The notes below the pieces were generated by a model. The model had not been told where the DNA came from. It made no database searches and saw only the letters and a list, made by a program, of their open reading frames with translations. Shown piece by piece: positions 14,969 through 21,073 of a DNA stretch of 21,073 nucleotides (the first letter of the stretch is position 1; each line of letters opens with the position of its first letter). The DNA comes from OFTM10 sp964344055. GTDB lineage: Bacteria; Actinomycetota; Acidimicrobiia; Acidimicrobiales; Aldehydirespiratoraceae. The stretch is taken from NCBI GenBank assembly GCA_964344055.1, contig CAYFLT010000076.1, positions 1-21,073 of the forward strand. Reading direction: 5' to 3'. The position numbers and the translations under genes were made by a program.

Positions 14969-15578
14969 TCAACCCAGCCGCCCCAGCCCCCGGGAGCGCC
15001 GGCGACGGGCCACTTCCGACGAGATCCTCGAAGCGGCCTGGGACCTGTGCAGGACCGAAGGCCTCTCCAAGCTTTCACTTCGCCGGCTTGCCGATCGAGT
15101 CGGCATGCGGGCGCCGAGCCTCTACTCGTACTTCGACAGCAAGAACGCGATCTACGACGCCATGTTTCGACAGGGCCAGGAGCAACTGGCCGACCACATG
15201 GCCCGCTATCGGGGCGTTGCTCCGGCCACCCGTTCCCTGCTCAAGGAGGCGTCACGCCACTGGTTCGACTTCTGCACGAGCGACCCGGTTCGTTTCCAGC
15301 TGCTGTTCCAACGCACGATTCCGGGCTTCGAACCCAGTCCGGAGAGCTACGAACTCGCAGTCGAGCAGCTCCAGATCGCCGAACAGGCGCTCAGGGACGC
15401 AGGGGTCACCGATCCAGAGGCGCTCGATCTGTGGACCGCGATGATGACCGGCCTCACGTCCCAGCAGATCTCCAACGACCCCGGTGGGAGCCGTTGGGGG
15501 CGCCTCCTCGACACGGCGATCGACATGTTCCTCGACCACGCGGGCGCACTGCCCGACGACCACGGAGACCCACGATGA
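14961..15578 (+). CDS. TetR/AcrR-family transcriptional regulator
   Basis: 205 aa, the normal length for the family. The N-terminal helix-turn-helix domain is clear: TSDEILEAAWDLCRTEG, then LSLRRLADRVGMRAPSLYSYF and DSKNAIYDAMF, at about residues 18-70. The C-terminal ligand-binding domain is all-helical, with WFDFCTSDPVRFQLLF, and is of unknown ligand. GTG 14961 is the start; it lies inside the palindrome and about 8 bases after the -10 box. The gene overlaps the next one by four bases (ATGA), so it probably controls itself and that gene. A repressor role follows from the operator overlapping its promoter. Confidence 0.92.
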   Translation: MLDQPSRPSPRERRRRATSDEILEAAWDLCRTEGLSKLSLRRLADRVGMRAPSLYSYFDSKNAIYDAMFRQGQEQLADHMARYRGVAPATRSLLKEASRHWFDFCTSDPVRFQLLFQRTIPGFEPSPESYELAVEQLQIAEQALRDAGVTDPEALDLWTAMMTGLTSQQISNDPGGSRWGRLLDTAIDMFLDHAGALPDDHGDPR

Positions 15579-16345
15579 CCACCACTGCCAGCCCGATCGA
15601 CAGCGGCTCGATCCGACCCCTCGACCACTCCGAGGCGTATTCGCTCGCCGAGGAGCAATACCGCCTCTTCGCCGAGGCGCTCGGGGATCTGGAAGCCGAC
15701 GACTGGGAACGGGCGACCGACTGCGAGGGCTGGACGGTCCGGGACATGGCGGGCCACGTGCTGGGGGCGATGCGCTCCGCCGCCTCCTTCCGCGAGTTGC
15801 TGAGCCAGCAGCGGGCGATCAAGCGACGCGTGAAGTCCACGGGTGAGAACGAGGTGGACGCCATGACCGCCGTCCAGATCGAGCGCACCCGGTCGCTTGC
15901 GGCGGCCGAACTGGTCGAGGAGGCCCGCTCGCTCGTCGAGACCGCCGCTCGGGGACGACATCGGACCCCCCTGCCGATGCGACGATTCGTGCGCATTCCG
16001 GTCGAGATCGGTTCTCTGTCAGAAACCTGGCGGCTTGGCTACCTCGTCGACACGATCCTCACCCGCGACATCCTCATGCACCGGATCGACCTCGCTCGAG
16101 CCATCGGATCGGAGCCGGTGCTGGACGGCCAGGGCGACCCTCGACTGGTCGCGGACATCGTTGGGGAGTGGGCTCGCCGCCACGGTCAGGCCTTTCGGCT
16201 GACGCTCACCGGGCCGGCCGGTGGCGTGTTCGCCGGTGGGGTCGGGGCGAACCGCCCACTCGAACTCTCGGCAGTCGAGTTCTGCCGGATTCTGTCCGGG
16301 CGAGGCGTCGGCGAAGGCCTGCTGGCCCAAGAGGTTCCCTTCTAG
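15575..16345 (+). CDS. Maleylpyruvate isomerase/DinB-fold family protein (MDMPI N-terminal domain)
   Basis: 256 aa. Residues about 25-170 carry the mycothiol-dependent maleylpyruvate isomerase N-terminal domain pattern: WERATDCEGWTVRDMAGHVLGAM, with the His that would be a metal ligand, and later LVDTILTRDILMHRIDLARA with a second His. The C-terminal part (about 195-256) resembles the small SCP-like tail found in these proteins. True family members are metal-dependent enzymes using mycothiol, but most homologues have no known reaction. The ATG overlaps the tetR stop, so it is probably the regulated target of that repressor and may handle the compound sensed by it. The stop is 70 bases before the convergent EamA gene. 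Confidence 0.75.
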   Translation: MTTTASPIDSGSIRPLDHSEAYSLAEEQYRLFAEALGDLEADDWERATDCEGWTVRDMAGHVLGAMRSAASFRELLSQQRAIKRRVKSTGENEVDAMTAVQIERTRSLAAAELVEEARSLVETAARGRHRTPLPMRRFVRIPVEIGSLSETWRLGYLVDTILTRDILMHRIDLARAIGSEPVLDGQGDPRLVADIVGEWARRHGQAFRLTLTGPAGGVFAGGVGANRPLELSAVEFCRILSGRGVGEGLLAQEVPF

Positions 16346-16415
16346 CCACCGCCATCCGCGCAGTCTTGCCAGCCACCAGAGACGGTCTCGACCCGAAGCG
16401 TGACTCCTCGCCGGG

Positions 16416-17249
16416 TCAGCCGATGGCGATGAGGGCGACCGAGACGCTCGCGCCGGCGAGGCCGACTGCCTGCCACCACCACATGCGCTGCCCATAGAAG
16501 ACGACGCCGAACACCACCGCCACGGCGGCGTACTGGGAGCTGACCACACTCACGACCGAGAGGCTCCCACTCCGAAGCGCGAGCATGAAGAAGATGACGG
16601 CGGACGTGCCCAGCAGGCCGACGCCGATCGACGCGACGAGATCTCGACGCACCGCGGGAAACACCCGAGGACCAGTGGCCCGGGTGACCGCGGCGGCGAG
16701 CAGGAAGCCGACGATGCGCTGGACGAGAATCGGTGAGCCGCCCGCGTCCTTTCCGATGTAGCTGAGTAGGACCAGCAGCACTCCGAACACTGTCCCGGCG
16801 ACGATAGCCGTGAGCAGTCCATCTCGAGCGGCGGGCGATTCGTTTCGTTCATAGGAGGAAAGGGCGATGGCGCCGACCCCGAGTCCGAGGCCGATCGAGG
16901 TCACCGTCGACGGCGTGACTCCCGACACGATGACATCCCACAACACCGGCACTGCTGACATCACCACCGCCGCGGCCGGTGCCGCCGATCGCAATGAGCC
17001 GCGGGAGTAGGCGATGTACAACAGGAGGATGCCGACGCCGTTGGTCGCCCCCGCCACCGCGCCGTAGACGAGGTCGGAGATGGTCGGGTCGCCGGGCCAC
17101 ACGATCGCCAAAGCGGCGGTAAGCACGATGCCGCTGAAGAACATCGTGGTCGTGACCTCATTGGCCCGAGTGCGCCTTGTGACGCCGCTCGCGACGAACT
17201 CTCCGAGGCCGATCGAGAGCGTCGAGAGCACCGCGAAGACCAGGAACAC
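16416..17249 (-). CDS. EamA/DMT-family transporter
   Basis: 277 aa with about ten hydrophobic segments arranged as two repeats of five, as in drug/metabolite transporters. The first repeat includes TNGVGILLLYIAYSRGSLRSAAP and the second SAVIFFMLALRSGSLSVVSVVSSQYAAVAVV, both showing the end-of-EamA pattern of a helix followed by alternating small residues. It probably moves a small polar metabolite across the membrane; the substrate is unknown. The open frame extends to 17414, but that N-terminal 55-residue extension is Arg/Pro rich and not membrane-like, so the GTG at 17249, just before the first hydrophobic segment, is chosen. It is divergent from the PPOX gene. Confidence 0.85.
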   Translation of the reverse strand: MFLVFAVLSTLSIGLGEFVASGVTRRTRANEVTTTMFFSGIVLTAALAIVWPGDPTISDLVYGAVAGATNGVGILLLYIAYSRGSLRSAAPAAAVVMSAVPVLWDVIVSGVTPSTVTSIGLGLGVGAIALSSYERNESPAARDGLLTAIVAGTVFGVLLVLLSYIGKDAGGSPILVQRIVGFLLAAAVTRATGPRVFPAVRRDLVASIGVGLLGTSAVIFFMLALRSGSLSVVSVVSSQYAAVAVVFGVVFYGQRMWWWQAVGLAGASVSVALIAIG

Positions 17250-17257
17250 CGGCGGGA

Positions 17258-17263
17258 AGTATG
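17258..17263 (-). promoter_or_regulatory. Possible -10 box (CATACT) for the EamA gene
   Basis: CATACT on the minus strand is followed by 8 bases and GTG 17249. It matches TATAAT in four of six positions. No -35 is apparent, and the call rests on spacing shared with other genes here. Confidence 0.25.
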
Positions 17264-17328
17264 CCCCAGCTGCAACGCCTCGACCGCAGCTCGATGGAGG
17301 AGGCGACCCGCGCCGCGCGTGGGCCGCC

Positions 17329-17357
17329 TTCACAAGGAGGTCGAGGCCCCGTACCGT
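17329..17357 (+). promoter_or_regulatory. Promoter of the PPOX-family gene
   Basis: TTCACA (17329-17334, five of six to TTGACA) is separated by 17 bases from TACCGT (17352-17357). Transcription would start near 17364, leaving a leader of about 50 bases that holds the ribosome binding site. Confidence 0.4.
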
Positions 17358-17400
17358 GGATGGAGCGAGGCGTTGATTCGAGGGGGAACTCTGAAGGACG

Positions 17401-17406
17401 AGGAGG
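17401..17406 (+). promoter_or_regulatory. Ribosome binding site of the PPOX-family gene
   Basis: AGGAGG, 6 bases before ATG 17413. This is one of the strongest Shine-Dalgarno sequences in the window and contrasts with the leaderless-type genes. Confidence 0.75.
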
Positions 17407-17412
17407 TCCATC

Positions 17413-17865
17413 ATGGTTTCGATCCTGGCTCCGGCTCAGGCACTACTGGGCACTGATGCCGTCGCTCACGTTTGGACGTCGAACCCGAATGGGTCGCCCC
17501 AAGTCTCGGTGGTCTGGGTGATCGCTCAGGACGACGAGATCCTCTTCGGTGCGGATGCCAACAGCTACAAGGTCCGGAATCTGACCCAGGACCCGCGGGT
17601 GATCCTCTCGATCGAGGACACCGAACGAAACCAGCGTGGATTCCAGCGACACCTGGTCATTCGAGGCACGGCCCAGGTCGAACCGGGGCCGGATCCCGCG
17701 CTCATGGATCGCCTTGCGCTCAAGTACATCGGCCTGAAGCGCCATCCGCTGGCCCTCCGCGACTCCCCGACGAGTGTCGTCGTGCGGGTCACGATCGATC
17801 GGATCAGCGGCGTCGGCCCCTGGATCGAGGACGACGCGTTCGAACTCGAAGGCGCTATCTCCTAG
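17413..17865 (+). CDS. PPOX-class flavin/F420-binding oxidoreductase family protein
   Basis: 150 aa split beta-barrel protein of the pyridoxamine 5'-phosphate oxidase-like family. AHVWTSNPNGSPQVSVVWV is the usual first strands, ILFGADANSYKVRNLTQDPRVILSI is the phosphate-binding K/R-N-L stretch, and HLVIRGTAQVE follows. The length and the KVRNLTQDPRV pattern match the actinobacterial PPOX-class F420-dependent group, but FMN or heme-utilisation roles remain possible. It would be a small cytoplasmic dimer acting in reduction of an unknown substrate. It has its own promoter and strong ribosome binding site, and ends 163 bases before the P450 gene on the same strand. Confidence 0.88.
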   Translation: MVSILAPAQALLGTDAVAHVWTSNPNGSPQVSVVWVIAQDDEILFGADANSYKVRNLTQDPRVILSIEDTERNQRGFQRHLVIRGTAQVEPGPDPALMDRLALKYIGLKRHPLALRDSPTSVVVRVTIDRISGVGPWIEDDAFELEGAIS

Positions 17866-17983
17866 TACCGGTCGCAGCACCAGGTCGACCGCCGGTTCAT
17901 GGTCGTCCGACTCGACGTGCACCCACGAACCTGACACTGTAAGTAGACTGCACCGACCGAGGGACCGGTGAACCCGAGCATGG

Positions 17984-18006
17984 GACGCGGGGGCGTACCC
18001 CGCGTC
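17984..18006 (+). promoter_or_regulatory. Stem-loop in the P450 leader
   Basis: GACGCGGGG (17984-17992) and CCCCGCGTC (17998-18006) form a perfect 9 bp stem with a 5-base loop, extendable by G-U and G-C pairs. It ends 8 bases before the ribosome binding site of the P450 gene. It could act on translation or message stability, or as an attenuator, but no U-tract follows it. Confidence 0.5.
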
Positions 18007-18014
18007 TCGTCCAC

Positions 18015-18020
18015 AAGGAG
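18015..18020 (+). promoter_or_regulatory. Ribosome binding site of the P450 gene
   Basis: AAGGAG with an 8-base spacer to ATG 18029. It fixes the start of the P450 gene. Confidence 0.7.
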
Positions 18021-18028
18021 AGCTGACG

Positions 18029-19348
18029 ATGACCGACACGGCCGAAGATCGGAAGAACTACCTCCCGACCAATGTCCGCACCCCGGAGATGGAAATGGCC
18101 GAAAAGGGCGCCGGTGTGCCCGCGGCCGCCGACCTGTCCATCGACGAGATCAACCCGCCCAATGCCCACCTCTTCAAAGAGGATCGGTGGCAGGACCACT
18201 TCGCCCGCCTCCGCGCGGAGGACCCCGTCCACTTCAACGAACTGGAGACCGCCGGCCGCTACTGGTCGGTCACCAAGTACGACGACGTTCGCGCCGTCGA
18301 CGGAGACTGGCAGAACTACTCCTCCGCCCGCGGTATCACACTCGGCCCGAAGCGCGACCCCGAGTGGGATGACCGGCTGGCACGCGTCACCTCGTTCATC
18401 TCGATGGATCCGCCCACCCACACCGAGCAGCGCAAGACGGTGCGAAGCGTCTCGGCGCCGAGCAATCTCCGCAATGTCGAACCGCTCATTCGCGAACGCA
18501 CCGTCGACGTCCTCGAGTCTTTGCCCGTCGGCGAGACGTTCGATTGGGTCGACACGGTGTCGATCGAGCTCACCACCCTGATGCTCGCCACCCTCTTCGA
18601 CTTCCCGCTCGAGGACCGCCGCAAGCTCACCCGCTGGTCCGACATCGTCTTCGCGATCCCCGAGCCCGGTGGCATCGTCGAAACCCAGCAGCAGCGAGTC
18701 GACGAGATGATGGAGATGGTGGCCTACTTCGAGCACCTGTGGGCCGAACGCCGCGAGAACCCCGGATTCGACCTGGTGTCGATGCTGGCCAACGGCGAGG
18801 CCACAAAGGACATGCCGACGATCGAGCACCTCGGCAACCTGCTGCTTCTGATCGTCGGCGGCAACGACACCACCCGCAACACGATGTCAGGCAGCGTCTA
18901 CGGCCTCAACAAGTACCCGGACCAGTACGCGAAGCTCAAGGCCGACCCCGGCCGCGTCCCCAACGCCGTACCGGAGATCATCCGCTGGCAGACACCCTTG
19001 TCGTACATGCGACGGACCGCCACCCAAGACACCCAGCTCCGGGACAAGCAGATCCTCAAGGGCGACCAGGTACTCATGTGGTACATCTCGGCCAACCGGG
19101 ACGAGGACATGTTCGCCGACGCCGAGAAGCTCGACATCGAACGTGAAAACGCCGACCGGCACCTGTCCTTCGGCTACGGCATCCACTTCTGCATGGGGAG
19201 CCGGCTCGCCGAACTCCAGCTGCGGATCCTCTGGGAGGAGATCCTCCAGCGCTTCGACCACATCGAGGTGCAGGACGAGCCGGAGCGGACGTTCTCCTCG
19301 TTCGTGCACGGCTATGCCGACCTGCCGGTGAAGATCACCCGCAAGTGA
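18029..19348 (+). CDS. Cytochrome P450, CYP153 family (terminal alkane/fatty acid hydroxylase type)
   Basis: 439 aa soluble bacterial P450. Heme-binding loop FGYGIHFCMG with the thiolate Cys388, I-helix GGNDTTRN (277-284), EIIR for the ExxR motif (316-319), and IRWQTPLSYMRRT are all present. The segments FISMDPPTHTEQRKTV, FDWVDTVSIELTTLMLATLFDFPLEDRRKL and LLLIVGGNDTTRN strongly resemble CYP153, whose members hydroxylate the terminal carbon of medium-chain alkanes and fatty acids using ferredoxin and a ferredoxin reductase. Neither partner gene is in the window, so electrons must come from elsewhere. The gene is followed after 7 bases by a MaoC-like gene, probably co-transcribed. A hairpin and a ribosome binding site precede it. 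The family assignment is from memory of motifs; substrate is inferred. Confidence 0.92.
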   Translation: MTDTAEDRKNYLPTNVRTPEMEMAEKGAGVPAAADLSIDEINPPNAHLFKEDRWQDHFARLRAEDPVHFNELETAGRYWSVTKYDDVRAVDGDWQNYSSARGITLGPKRDPEWDDRLARVTSFISMDPPTHTEQRKTVRSVSAPSNLRNVEPLIRERTVDVLESLPVGETFDWVDTVSIELTTLMLATLFDFPLEDRRKLTRWSDIVFAIPEPGGIVETQQQRVDEMMEMVAYFEHLWAERRENPGFDLVSMLANGEATKDMPTIEHLGNLLLLIVGGNDTTRNTMSGSVYGLNKYPDQYAKLKADPGRVPNAVPEIIRWQTPLSYMRRTATQDTQLRDKQILKGDQVLMWYISANRDEDMFADAEKLDIERENADRHLSFGYGIHFCMGSRLAELQLRILWEEILQRFDHIEVQDEPERTFSSFVHGYADLPVKITRK

Positions 19349-19355
19349 ACGCCCG

Positions 19356-20273
19356 GTGACGGCGTTCTCCACTCCGATCACCGTCCAGGACGGCACTCGC
19401 ATCGGCCCGGCGCGCCAACCGGCTCAGATGTTGGCCAACCAGACCTACGACGGCCACTCCAGCGTTCATGACGACGAGACGGCAGCCAAGCTCGGACTCG
19501 CCGGCGCGCCGATAGAAGGACCTACCCACTTCAGCCAGATCGACCCGCTCGCCTACGACCTCTGGGGCCGGCAGTGGTTCGAGACCGGCTGCATCAGCTC
19601 CCACTTCAGAACGATGGTGGTGGAGGGCGAATCGGTCGTCGCGTCGCTCGCCGACCCGATCGAGAGCGTGGCGGAGATCACCGCCGAGAAGGAAGACGGC
19701 ACGCCCGTGCTGGCCGGCACTGCCTCGGTCGACCCGAATGCCACCACTGCGCTCCGCCGGCGGCTGGCCGACATGCGAGCCAGGGAGCCCGGCGACCTCT
19801 ACGTCATCGATCGTCTGAGAGTGGGCGACCGCGTCACCATCGACGAACCCCAGATCGTCGAAATGGAGGACTGGAACGGCCCGATGTATCCGTTCTCGCT
19901 CCGTCAGAAGCTCGACCGGATCACCGAACCGACTTCCTGGTACGAGACCGCCGACAACCCGTGGGGTCGCCCGATCGTCCCCTTCGAGATGTACAGCGTC
20001 CTCACCAACAAGACCCGCGGCATGCCAGGGGTCCGTTCCCCGGCCAACGGCCTGTTCATCGATCTCGAGGTGCAAGCGGTCGACGGGCCGATGTTCGTCG
20101 GCGAGCCGTACCTGATCGAGAAGGAACTGCTCTGTGTCGGCCAGAGCCGGAGGGTGGAGTCCTACTGGAGTGAGTCGCGCGTGCGGGAGGCCGGCAGCGG
20201 CCGCCACGTGGCCACGGTCCTTCTCCACCAGGGGGTGTTCAAGGACAGCTACCCGGGCTACCCATCCGGCTGA
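19356..20273 (+). CDS. Double-hotdog MaoC-like dehydratase-family protein
   Basis: 305 aa. The N-terminal half has HDDETAAKLGLAGAPIEGPTHFSQIDPLAYDLWG and then WFETGCISSHFRTMVVEGESVVASL, a pattern seen in MaoC/hotdog acyl-dehydratase-like proteins. The second half has PANGLFIDLEVQ and GEPYLIEKELLCVGQSRRVESYW, which looks like a second hotdog unit. The typical R-hydratase D/H catalytic signature is not clear, so function is open: hydration of an enoyl-CoA, or a non-catalytic acyl binder. The GTG at 19356 follows the P450 stop by 7 bases. Pairing with a CYP153-type hydroxylase suggests a role in downstream fatty acyl metabolism, which is inference. It converges on the PIG-L gene with a 17-base gap. 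Confidence 0.7.
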   Translation: MTAFSTPITVQDGTRIGPARQPAQMLANQTYDGHSSVHDDETAAKLGLAGAPIEGPTHFSQIDPLAYDLWGRQWFETGCISSHFRTMVVEGESVVASLADPIESVAEITAEKEDGTPVLAGTASVDPNATTALRRRLADMRAREPGDLYVIDRLRVGDRVTIDEPQIVEMEDWNGPMYPFSLRQKLDRITEPTSWYETADNPWGRPIVPFEMYSVLTNKTRGMPGVRSPANGLFIDLEVQAVDGPMFVGEPYLIEKELLCVGQSRRVESYWSESRVREAGSGRHVATVLLHQGVFKDSYPGYPSG

Positions 20274-20290
20274 CCCTCCAGGCCGAGCAG

Positions 20291-21016
20291 TCAGGCGGGC
20301 ACCACTTCGAAGGCGACCGCCAGCTCCACCCCCAAACGGGGTCCGGTCGCTTCGGCCGCGCCTCGGAGGAAACCGTCGGCATCGAAGTCCGGATCGCCGA
20401 GTGCGTCGATGTAGGTCCGATGACACTCCAGCGATGCAACCCCCGCGGCGAGATGGTCGGTGACATCCACCGCGTGGGTCGGTTCGGTCGACGAGGCGAA
20501 TGCGATGAATCGCACCCCGCTCCACGGCTCACCGGCATCGGTGAAGAGCCAACGGTTGGCCGCGTCACGCACGGCATCCGGCAAGGCTGCGCCGAGCTCC
20601 CGGTGGTCAACGTGGTTCCAGGGGCCACCCGGCCCCCAGCGCTGGCGGTAGTTGGAGGCGATGATCACCTCCGGCCGGTGCCGCCGGATGGCGGCGGCCA
20701 GGTCGCGGCGTAGCTCGATGCCGTTGATCACGAGCCCGTCGGGATGATCGAGGAATTCGACGTCCGAGACGCCAACGGCCGCCGCGCTGGCGATCTGCTC
20801 TTCGGTGCGGAGTGGCCCGGCCCGTTCCGGCGGGATCGTGTCGATGCCCGCTTCTCCCCGCGTCGCCAGCACGTAGCGGATGTCCTTGCCCTCGCCAGTC
20901 CACCGGGCGACGGCGGAGGATGCGCCGTACTCGAGATCGTCGGGATGGGCCACCACCGCGATCGCACGGCCCCAGTCGTCCGGCAGGGCTTCCAACAGTT
21001 CGTCCTCGGTGTCCAT
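20291..21016 (-). CDS. PIG-L/LmbE family zinc deacetylase
   Basis: 241 aa PIG-L fold protein. Zinc ligands match the MshB pattern: AHPDDLEYG gives His24 and Asp27, and HVDHRELG gives His135 and His138. RGEAG at 53-57 is the conserved loop. Family members remove N-acetyl groups from glucosamine-containing compounds such as mycothiol precursors, lincomycin intermediates or GlcNAc-PI; some are mycothiol S-conjugate amidases. Which substrate is used cannot be seen. ATG 21016 has GGGAGG 5 bases upstream; the frame could reach 21070, but the 18 added residues are Arg-rich and unlike the family. It is convergent with the hotdog gene and its upstream region leaves the window. Confidence 0.88.
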   Translation of the reverse strand: MDTEDELLEALPDDWGRAIAVVAHPDDLEYGASSAVARWTGEGKDIRYVLATRGEAGIDTIPPERAGPLRTEEQIASAAAVGVSDVEFLDHPDGLVINGIELRRDLAAAIRRHRPEVIIASNYRQRWGPGGPWNHVDHRELGAALPDAVRDAANRWLFTDAGEPWSGVRFIAFASSTEPTHAVDVTDHLAAGVASLECHRTYIDALGDPDFDADGFLRGAAEATGPRLGVELAVAFEVVPA

Positions 21017-21073
21017 CACAACCTCCCGGCGCGGCCCACGTCTGGCGAATCGTCCCACAGCCCCAGCCAACCC

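Noticed and set aside
17984..18006. Intrinsic terminator before the P450 gene
   Set aside because: The hairpin has no U-tract and sits directly before a ribosome binding site, so a leader element is more likely.
1..21073. CRISPR arrays, transposases, integrases, tRNA or rRNA genes
   Set aside because: No regularly spaced repeats, no transposase or integrase motif, and no recognisable tRNA or rRNA sequence was found on reading both strands.

Overview
This 21 kb window is very GC-rich and gene-dense. It probably comes from an actinomycete-type chromosome: strong G/C at third codon positions, GTG starts, leaderless-looking promoters, a mycothiol-dependent maleylpyruvate isomerase-fold protein, a PPOX-class (possibly F420) oxidoreductase and a short actinobacterial-style family A DNA polymerase. 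An Acidimicrobiia-like or environmental actinobacterium is my guess; no rRNA or tRNA gene is visible to settle it. There is no transposase, CRISPR array or phage gene. No stretch over about 165 bases lacks a gene.

Left region (1-6726): a plus-strand operon starts with the 3' part of a 3-isopropylmalate dehydrogenase-like gene, which carries a one-base frameshift near 486. It continues with a ThDP-dependent 2-oxoacid decarboxylase (AruI-like), an aldehyde dehydrogenase and a zinc alcohol dehydrogenase, all overlapping or nearly touching. An IlvD/EDD-family dehydratase faces it and is broken by a frameshift that also removes several residues near 6340. Together these could make 2-oxoacids, decarboxylate them and oxidise or reduce the aldehyde.

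Middle region (6727-13614): a class III aminotransferase-fold enzyme and an APH-type kinase overlap by 14 bases. They look like the kinase/phospholyase pair known for hydroxylysine or ethanolamine. A phytanoyl-CoA dioxygenase-family enzyme converges on them. Divergent from that is a MetE-like zinc methyltransferase, followed by a DNA polymerase gene with no ATG/GTG/TTG in its first 56 codons. A PanB-like TIM-barrel protein lacking several PanB metal and substrate residues converges on the polymerase.

Right region (13725-21073): an MFS transporter is followed by a tetR gene whose promoter and start codon lie inside a near-perfect 34 bp palindrome; tetR overlaps a maleylpyruvate isomerase-family gene. 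Next are a convergent EamA transporter, a divergent PPOX-family oxidoreductase, a CYP153-type P450 (terminal alkane/fatty acid hydroxylase family) translationally close to a double-hotdog MaoC-like protein, and a convergent PIG-L deacetylase.

The most notable items are the kinase/phospholyase pair, the tetR operator/leaderless promoter, the divergent PanB-like enzyme, the unusual polymerase and the two damaged branched-chain-type enzymes flanking a keto acid decarboxylase operon.
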